From positions 1 through 42,829 of the forward strand of contig CALXJS010000005.1 of the NCBI GenBank assembly GCA_944388685.1: a DNA stretch of 42,829 nt, in the 5' to 3' direction. The notes beneath the pieces were generated by a model, which did no database searches, was not told where the DNA came from, and was given only the letters and a program-made list of their open reading frames with translations. The stretch's first letter is position 1, and each line of letters starts with the position of its first letter. Position numbers and translations under genes: made by a program. This DNA comes from an uncultured Clostridia bacterium (GTDB taxonomy: Bacteria > Bacillota_A > Clostridia > TANB77 > CAG-508). Below, in pieces: positions 36,973-42,829 of this stretch.

Positions 36973-37908
36973 ATGAGAAGAGAAGAAAAGGCTTCAATTT
37001 CTATCATGAAGATTATCTGTGTAAGCATCATTTTAATATTAATATCAGGAATTAGTGTAATGGCGGTAAACACAGATCTTAAAGATATAACTATCATTTT
37101 ACAAAATGGATATGAAATGACAGTGTTAACATCAAAAAGTAAGGTCTCAGATATATTAAATGAAAATAATATTGTTTTAAATGAAAATCAAAAGACAATA
37201 CCTGATGTAGATAATGAAATATCTTCAGGAGATACGATTAAGATAACAGATAAATCTTATAATGAAGTACAAATTGCAAAAATATCAGAAGAAGGAATTG
37301 AAACTTCACTAGATCAATTGTTAGAAAATTATGCACCAATCACAGAAAAAATCATCGTAGAACAGGTGGTTATACCTTTTGAAACCATCACAAAAAATAC
37401 AACAGGAACTACAACAGACACAACGAATAAAGTTGTTCAAGAAGGAAAAGATGGTTTAAAAGAAGTAACATACAAAGTAAAATATCAAAATGATGTAGAA
37501 ATTGAAAAGTCAGTAATATCAGAAGTTGTTGTACAGGAACCAGTAGATAAAATTGTACAAGTACAAAAAAAGGCAACTTCAAGAAGTTCAACACTACCAA
37601 GAACATCAAGTACTTCGTCAACTTCAGGAGGAACTGTATATAAAATAACAGCATATTGCCCATGTAGCAAATGTTGTGGAAAGACAAACGGAAGAACAGC
37701 ATCAGGAACAACAGCAACTGCTGGAAGAACAGTTGCAGCATCAAGCAAATTTGCTTTTGGTACAAAATTAAATATAGGTGGACACATATATACAGTTGAA
37801 GATAGAGGTGGTGCGATTAGTGGAAACAAAATTGATATATTTGTTAATTCACATGCAGAAGCATTACAATGGGGTGTAAGATACTTAAATGTAAGTGTTG
37901 TAAACTAA
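36973..37908 (+). CDS. DUF348/G5/3D domain cell-wall protein (YabE/Rpf-like)
   Basis: 311 residues. A signal anchor spans residues 10-32. A DUF348 ubiquitin-like domain (about 37-95, ITIILQNGYEMTVLTSKSKV) is followed by a G5 domain (about 120-200) and a Ser/Thr linker (STLPRTSSTSSTSGG). The C-terminal 3D domain (about 222-311) carries the family core ITAYCPCSKCCGKTNGRTAS, with conserved aspartates in VEDRGG and KIDIF. 3D domains are double-psi beta-barrels related to lytic transglycosylases, and DUF348-G5-3D proteins are secreted cell-wall hydrolases similar to YabE and actinobacterial resuscitation-promoting factors. There is only one DUF348 copy, where YabE has several. The gene stands alone between a strong promoter and a terminator. 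Confidence 0.9.
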   Translation: MRREEKASISIMKIICVSIILILISGISVMAVNTDLKDITIILQNGYEMTVLTSKSKVSDILNENNIVLNENQKTIPDVDNEISSGDTIKITDKSYNEVQIAKISEEGIETSLDQLLENYAPITEKIIVEQVVIPFETITKNTTGTTTDTTNKVVQEGKDGLKEVTYKVKYQNDVEIEKSVISEVVVQEPVDKIVQVQKKATSRSSTLPRTSSTSSTSGGTVYKITAYCPCSKCCGKTNGRTASGTTATAGRTVAASSKFAFGTKLNIGGHIYTVEDRGGAISGNKIDIFVNSHAEALQWGVRYLNVSVVN

Positions 37909-37928
37909 GGAAATATATAGTATAATAG

Positions 37929-37956
37929 ACTAGAGTTTAAGGACTCTAGTTTTTTC
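37929..37956 (+). terminator. Intrinsic terminator after the 3D protein gene
   Basis: An 8-bp perfect stem (ACTAGAGT / ACTCTAGT), a TTAAGG loop and a T-run, 20 bp after the stop codon. Confidence 0.9.
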
Positions 37957-37995
37957 TAACTAAATTTATGCCTTGTGAAAGGAATGATAGTAATT

Positions 37996-38751
<756 letters not shown>

Positions 38752-38784
38752 TAAAAGATATGAATAATCATAAGGAGGTAGGAT

Positions 38785-39924
38785 ATGAATGAGATAAAAA
38801 ATAATTGGAAAAAATGGTTATATTGGTTTTTTCTAGGATTAGCATTGATTTGTATCTATAAGATTTTAGATAATTATCAGAATGTGATGGATGTATTACA
38901 TACATTTTTCGGAGTTATCAGTCCATTTTTAATAGGTATATTTATTGCGTATTTATTATATATGCCATCAAGAAAGTTTGAAGAACTGTACAGAAAAACA
39001 AAAATTAAATTCATTTCTAAAAGAGCAAGAGGGTTAGGCGTTATAACAGTATATATAATTATAGTAGCGGCAATGGCTATATTAATTTCTGTAATTTTAC
39101 CAATTGTTTTTGAGAGTATAGCAGACTTTTTTAGTAATATTCCAAAATATTTTGAACAAGTTATAAATGCATATAATCAATTACCACAAGACTCTATATT
39201 AAAAAGTCAAATTGTTCAAGATGAAATTCATAATTTACAAAATATTGATATAAAACAATATTTAAATGTAGAAGAAATATTTGGATATATAGTAAATGCA
39301 ATTGGAGCAATTTTTAGTATTGTTGATATATTTATTGCAATCATTGTGTCTATATACATATTAATAGATAGAAGAAAGATATTAACTTTCTTTAAAAGAT
39401 TAGCAGGAGCAATCTTCAAAGAGAGAACATATAAAAATTTGGACAAATATTTTAACAATTCAAATGAAATCTTTTTCAAATTTATTGCTAGTCAATTTTT
39501 AGATGCTATCGTTGTTGGAATATTGGTATCTATTGCTATGACAATTATGGGAGTAAAATATGCACCATTATTAGGATTCTTTATAGGACTATTTAATATG
39601 ATACCATATGTAGGAGCAATCATAGCAACTGTAATATCTGCCATTATTACATTAATAACAGGAGGACTATCACAGACAATTTGGATGCTAATTGTGGTTA
39701 TCATTTTACAGCAAATTGATGCAAATATTATTAATCCTAGAATTGTAGGAAAATCATTAAAAATAAGTCCATTATTAGTATTATTTGCAGTAACTTTTGG
39801 AGGCGCATACTTTGGAATATTAGGAATGTTCTTAGCAGTGCCAGTAATTGCTGTAATAAAAATATTATTAGATGATTTTATAAAATATAAAGAAACTAAA
39901 AAGAAGACAATTGGGGACAGGTAG
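38785..39924 (+). CDS. AI-2E family (UPF0118) transporter, C-terminus supplied by a foldback element
   Basis: A membrane protein of 379 residues with seven or eight predicted transmembrane helices, including the family stretches LLGFFIGLFNMIPYVGAIIA and IINPRIVGKSLKISPLLVLF. Substrates in the family differ (AI-2 export in a few, sodium/proton exchange in others), so the function is open. ATG 38785 follows AAGGAGG (38773-38779). The final codons and the TAG stop fall inside the left end of the foldback at 39905, where GACAATTGGGGACAGG reads as TIGDR and then stops. The element therefore defines the C-terminus. The membrane core is complete. Confidence 0.9.
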   Translation: MNEIKNNWKKWLYWFFLGLALICIYKILDNYQNVMDVLHTFFGVISPFLIGIFIAYLLYMPSRKFEELYRKTKIKFISKRARGLGVITVYIIIVAAMAILISVILPIVFESIADFFSNIPKYFEQVINAYNQLPQDSILKSQIVQDEIHNLQNIDIKQYLNVEEIFGYIVNAIGAIFSIVDIFIAIIVSIYILIDRRKILTFFKRLAGAIFKERTYKNLDKYFNNSNEIFFKFIASQFLDAIVVGILVSIAMTIMGVKYAPLLGFFIGLFNMIPYVGAIIATVISAIITLITGGLSQTIWMLIVVIILQQIDANIINPRIVGKSLKISPLLVLFAVTFGGAYFGILGMFLAVPVIAVIKILLDDFIKYKETKKKTIGDR

Positions 39925-40289
39925 CTTTTTGTCCCATTCCTTGTCGAAAAATGACGAATAATCTGAGACGTTTTATCTGGATTTGTTTAGTTGGATTTAA
40001 AAACTAGAAAAATGTATATACTATTTTATTTATTAAATGGCTAACATTACAGAATATACAAATTCTAGCATTATCAAGCATGAAATCGCTGGCATACCGC
40101 GACTTTCCTACTTGATAATGTTAAAATTTGTAATATTCTTCCATTTGCACATTTAATTTCATAAAATAGCATATACATTTTTTGTTTATTAAAAAAGCAA
40201 TAAAAATAAGTCCAAAAGAAAACATTTCAAATTATTCGCCATTTTTCGACAAGGAATGGGACAAAAAGCTACCTGTCCCCAATTGTCTC
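39905..40289. mobile_element. 385-bp foldback (MITE-like) element, copy 2
   Basis: Two imperfect arms of about 175 bp around a 32-nt loop (40079-40110). The outer 55 bp match closely (GACAATTGGGGACAGGTAGC, then TTTTTGTCCCATTCCTTGTC). The inner parts match in blocks, such as AAAATGTATATACTATTTTA on the left against its near complement on the right, and CATTATCAAG (40069-40078) against CTTGATAATG (40111-40120). Ends and arms are clearly related to copy 1 at 7169. It has no gene. It fills the gap between two convergent genes, so its hairpin could also serve as a terminator for both. Confidence 0.82.
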
Positions 40290-40290
40290 T

Positions 40291-40791
40291 TTAGACTCTT
40301 TGCAATAAGTATTGTATACCACCATTAGCAATAGCTGTTAAAGTAAGAACAATAATTCCTGCTGCAAATACACCAGCGATAATAGGTGGAATAGCTTTTT
40401 TTGGTGGTAAGTCTAAAAAGTTTGCAATTAATGAACCTACCCATGCACCTGTTCCTGGTAATGGAATGGCAACAAATATAAATAAACCTAAAGCAGCGAA
40501 ATTTTGTAATCTTTCGCTTTCCTCGATTTTTTTTGTTGCTCTTTCAGATGCCCAATCAATAACAATTTTAAAAGGTTTCCATCTGCCGAAGAAATCGAAT
40601 AAAGGTCTAATAAATTTTACAATAAAATATACAGGTATAATATTTCCGATAAAACTACATAAAAAAGATTCTACATAATTTAAGTGAAAAGTAAATACAC
40701 CTACAGGGATTGCACCTCTTAATTCTAATATAGGTATCATTCCGACAAATGCGGTTAATAAATATTTTACTACTAAAGGTAATCCTGCCAT
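40291..40791 (-). CDS. Small multidrug export family protein (COG2426/PF06695 type)
   Basis: 166 residues, four or five transmembrane helices. Family features are the N-terminal VGMIPILELRGAIPVGVF, the middle IPVYFIVKFIRPLFDFFGRW and the loop AIPLPGTGAWVGSLIANFLD. The family is annotated as a small multidrug exporter, but the evidence for transport is thin; it belongs near the DedA-like membrane proteins. ATG 40791 follows AGGAGG. The TAA stop lies one base beyond the end of the foldback element, so the insertion did not alter the protein. Confidence 0.88.
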   Translation of the reverse strand: MAGLPLVVKYLLTAFVGMIPILELRGAIPVGVFTFHLNYVESFLCSFIGNIIPVYFIVKFIRPLFDFFGRWKPFKIVIDWASERATKKIEESERLQNFAALGLFIFVAIPLPGTGAWVGSLIANFLDLPPKKAIPPIIAGVFAAGIIVLTLTAIANGGIQYLLQRV

Positions 40792-40824
40792 ATTTCCTCC
40801 TAATTCATTTTTTAATTCTTAAAT

Positions 40825-40853
40825 ATTGTACTATATATTAAAAAAAATGTCTA
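40825..40853 (-). promoter_or_regulatory. SigA-type promoter of the small multidrug export gene
   Basis: Read on the minus strand, TAGACA (40853-40848), a 17-bp spacer and TACAAT (40830-40825), 33 bp before the ATG at 40791. Confidence 0.6.
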
Positions 40854-40912
40854 TATTTGTAATAAAAAAATAAAGTATACACAAATGATTAAATTATTGT
40901 AACTATTCAGAA

Positions 40913-41156
40913 GTCAAGTCGGTTTTGCCTGTTAAGCAATATATAATATAAAGTCATTCATGATTTTGTATAAGCTAAATTTTCGAAGAACTAACACAAT
41001 AAAACCATGAGCCTCTTTCACTCAAACCCTCACTAACGTGAGTACCGTGAACATTCCTCATGGTTTTATTGGTTATTTCTAACTTCAAATTTAGATACGC
41101 AAAATCATTTCATTTTTTATATTATATATTGCTTAACAGGCAAAACCGACTTGACC
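40913..41156. mobile_element. 244-bp foldback element, unrelated to copies 1 and 2
   Basis: Terminal arms of about 40 bp match nearly perfectly (GTCAAGTCGGTTTTGCCTGT at the left, its complement ACAGGCAAAACCGACTTGAC at the right). Inside, a second pair matches over 14 bp (AATAAAACCATGAG at 40998-41011 against CTCATGGTTTTATT at 41057-41070). The loop contains a small hairpin, CTCAC / GTGAG. It has no gene. Its ends and sequence differ from the GAGACAATTG family. It lies between the divergent promoters of the export gene and rpoB. Confidence 0.78.
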
Positions 41157-41206
41157 TCTGGATAATTCCAAATAATTAAATTATTTGGAAAAATTGTCCA
41201 AAACTA

Positions 41207-41236
41207 TTGACTTTCGTAAGTGTTTTGATATATAAT
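41207..41236 (+). promoter_or_regulatory. SigA-type promoter of rpoB
   Basis: TTGACT (41207-41212), an 18-bp spacer and a perfect TATAAT (41231-41236). It lies 409 bp before the rpoB start and so predicts a leader of about 400 nt. Confidence 0.75.
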
Positions 41237-41262
41237 AATACAGATTTGAAAAAGAGAATTTA

Positions 41263-41319
41263 ATGAGCCTAAAAAGAAAAATAAAAAAGGTGATTAAAAT
41301 AAAGAGAAATAATTTGTAA
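41263..41319 (+). CDS. Possible 18-residue basic leader peptide before rpoB
   Basis: ATG 41263 opens a short frame ending TAA at 41319, with the product MSLKRKIKKVIKIKRNNL. It lies about 20 nt after the expected transcription start. Its Shine-Dalgarno is weak (AAAGAGA). The K/R content partly reflects A-rich sequence, so this may be chance. Confidence 0.25.
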   Translation: MSLKRKIKKVIKIKRNNL

Positions 41320-41338
41320 TAAAATTGAATATTTTACT

Positions 41339-41380
41339 AGAGCCAGTTGAAAAATGAAAGTTTTTTGACAGCTCTTTTAT
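41339..41380 (+). terminator. Attenuator-like hairpin in the rpoB leader
   Basis: A stem of AGAGC / GCTCT closes an inner helix (GTTGAAAAA with TTTTTTGAC, including G-U pairs) around a short loop, and is followed by TTTTATT. It resembles an intrinsic terminator 266 nt before the rpoB start and so could attenuate transcription. Confidence 0.5.
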
Positions 41381-41498
41381 TGCCGTTTATTTTATCTAAT
41401 AGTTAAATAGGATATTTTTCAAAATCAAATTATAAATTCAAAATTTTTTATATTCAAATGTTAATAATTAAAAGAAGAGGAATTAAATATAAGTTTCC

Positions 41499-41543
41499 CT
41501 AAGCAAATTTAAAATTGTAAAAGCAGACGATTTTAAACCTTAG
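41499..41543 (+). promoter_or_regulatory. Second structured hairpin in the rpoB leader
   Basis: CTAAG (41499-41503) pairs with CTTAG (41539-41543), and inside it TTTAAAATTGT pairs with ACGATTTTAAA (one G-U) around an 8-nt loop. No T-run follows, so this is not a terminator. It may be a regulatory or processing structure. The remaining 41381-41645 is AT-rich with smaller hairpins such as ATCAAC / GTTGAT. Confidence 0.45.
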
Positions 41544-41645
41544 TAAGAAATTTATGATTTAAGAAGGACTTCTTTTAACCAATAAATTAAATCAACAAAA
41601 TGTTGATACTTATTTCTGCTTAATATTTTATATGAGGTGATTTTC

Positions 41646-42829
41646 TTGAAATTAAAAGAAGTGCAATACGAGAAAGCTTCTCGTAAAGATTTCGCAAAAG
41701 TTGGCGACTATATTGAAATGCCAAATTTGATTAAAGTTCAAAGAGATTCTTATGATTGGTTTGTAGAAGAAGGACTTGGCGAAGTATTAAAAGATATTTC
41801 TCCAATTGAAGACTATTCAGGAAATCTTGTACTTGAATTTTTTGATTACTATATGGAGGACAAGACGAAATACACAGTAGAAGAAGCAAAAGAAAGAGAT
41901 GCAACATACTCTTCAAGATTACATGTAAAAGTAAGATTAATCAATCGTGAAACAGGAGAAATCAAAGAGCAGGAAATTTATCTAGGAGATTTTCCATTAA
42001 TGACAGACAGTGGTACATTTGTTATCAATGGAGCAGAAAGAGTTGTTGTAAGCCAATTGGTTCGTTCACCTGGATGTTATTATGATGCTGTGTTTGATAC
42101 TAAAACAGGAAAAAGAACATATACATCAACTGTCATGCCACTTCGTGGAGCATGGTTAGAATATGAAACAGATGGAAATGATATTTTCTGGGTTCGTGTA
42201 GATAGAACAAGAAAAGTTCCAGTAACTACGCTTTTAAGAGCAATTGGTGTCGCAACAGATGCACAAATGTTAGATTTATTTGGTGATGAAGAATTAATCA
42301 AAGCAACACTTAATAAAGATACCATAAAAGACCAAGATGAAGCTTTAATTGAAATTTACAAAAAATTAAGACCAGGAGAACTTCCAACAGCGGATGCTGC
42401 AAGAAACCTATTTAATGGTTTATTTTATGACAATAGAAGATATGACTTAGCAAAAGTAGGAAGATATAAATTCAATCAAAAATTAGCATTGGCTGGAAGA
42501 ATTAAAGGAAAAGTTTCTGCAACAGATATTGTAGATAGTGAAACAGGAGAAGTATTTGTACAAGCAGGAGAAGTGATTAACGAAGAAGTTGCAGAAAATA
42601 TTCAAAATGCAGGAATCAATATGGTAGATGTTACTGTTGGAGAAAGAACTGTTAGAATTATCGGAAATAGTACAGTGAATATCCACAAAGTATTACCAAA
42701 TGTTGATTTAAGCAAATTACACTTTAAAGAATTGGTAAATTATGATGTATTAAAAGATATCATAGATAATACAGATGAAAAAGAATTAGTAAAAATGATA
42801 GAAGAAAGACAAAATGAATTAGTACCAAA
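41646..42829 (+). CDS. rpoB: DNA-directed RNA polymerase beta subunit, N-terminal part
   Basis: The first 394 codons of RpoB, open to the window edge. TTG 41646 follows GAGGTGA. The protein lobe and conserved N-terminal stretches are clear: IEMPNLIKVQRDSYDWFVEE, DFPLMTDSGTFVINGAERVV, VSQLVRSPGCYYD, then VMPLRGAWLEYE and LFNGLFYDNRRYDLAKVGRY. The rifampicin-binding region lies beyond the window. In most Bacillota rpoB follows rplL closely. Here 854 bp without a clear gene precede it, including a foldback, a promoter and a structured leader, so rpoB probably has its own transcript. The sequence looks intact. Confidence 0.96.
   Translation, partial: MKLKEVQYEKASRKDFAKVGDYIEMPNLIKVQRDSYDWFVEEGLGEVLKDISPIEDYSGNLVLEFFDYYMEDKTKYTVEEAKERDATYSSRLHVKVRLINRETGEIKEQEIYLGDFPLMTDSGTFVINGAERVVVSQLVRSPGCYYDAVFDTKTGKRTYTSTVMPLRGAWLEYETDGNDIFWVRVDRTRKVPVTTLLRAIGVATDAQMLDLFGDEELIKATLNKDTIKDQDEALIEIYKKLRPGELPTADAARNLFNGLFYDNRRYDLAKVGRYKFNQKLALAGRIKGKVSATDIVDSETGEVFVQAGEVINEEVAENIQNAGINMVDVTVGERTVRIIGNSTVNIHKVLPNVDLSKLHFKELVNYDVLKDIIDNTDEKELVKMIEERQNELVP

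Noticed and set aside
37896..37926. TTGTAA-17-TATAAT promoter-like pair just before the xth gene
   Set aside because: A transcript from it would run straight into the strong terminator at 37929-37956.

Overview
The window is strongly AT-rich. Arginine is almost always AGA, TTG and GTG starts are common, and Shine-Dalgarno sites are strong. It carries the Bacillota order radC-mreBCD-mrdA-minC and a SpoIIE phosphatase gene. Together these suggest a spore-forming or formerly spore-forming member of the Clostridia (Bacillota), possibly an uncultured gut type. The class is an inference from gene order and protein similarity recalled from memory.

Layout. 1-6170: cell-shape and division cluster (radC, mreB with a broken frame, mreC, mreD, class B PBP mrdA, minC). 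6222-7083: two small overlapping hypothetical genes on the minus strand. 7169-7288: a 120-bp foldback element. 7392-28065: about 21 kb of giant surface-protein genes in two two-gene cassettes, A1-A2 (7502-16489) and B1-B2 (16758-28009), each closed by a terminator. 28319-34834: spoIIE, a WG-repeat protein, an unknown C-tail-anchored protein, acpS and tatD. 34989-36648 (minus): htpX and lemA. 36973-39924: a G5/3D cell-wall protein, exonuclease III and an AI-2E family permease. 39905-40289: a second, larger foldback of the same family, between convergent stop codons. 40291-40791 (minus): a small multidrug export family protein. 40913-41156: a third, unrelated foldback. 41207-42829: a promoter, a roughly 400-nt structured leader and the start of rpoB, which runs off the window.

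The striking part is the surface locus. A1 and B1 are paralogs (signal peptide, DUF11-like domains, SdrD-B-like domain, membrane anchor). A2 and B2 are paralogs (signal peptide, predicted Cys-Gln thioester domain, Cna-B-like isopeptide domains, membrane anchor). Cassette B looks like a lengthened copy of A: three terminal DUF11-like repeats against one, and six Cna-B repeats at an exact 333-bp period against one. None of the four proteins has LPXTG, but all end with I-I-[ST]-x-x-T-G, a hydrophobic segment and a basic tail. I infer a covalent-adhesion system whose anchor signal differs from the usual sortase motif. No sortase gene is in the window.

Two genes, mreB and B2, are broken by one extra base. 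At both breaks the zero-frame codon is CGG, a codon I find in frame nowhere else in about 13,000 codons. This may be a sequencing artefact, or it may point to +1 frameshifting at a hungry codon.
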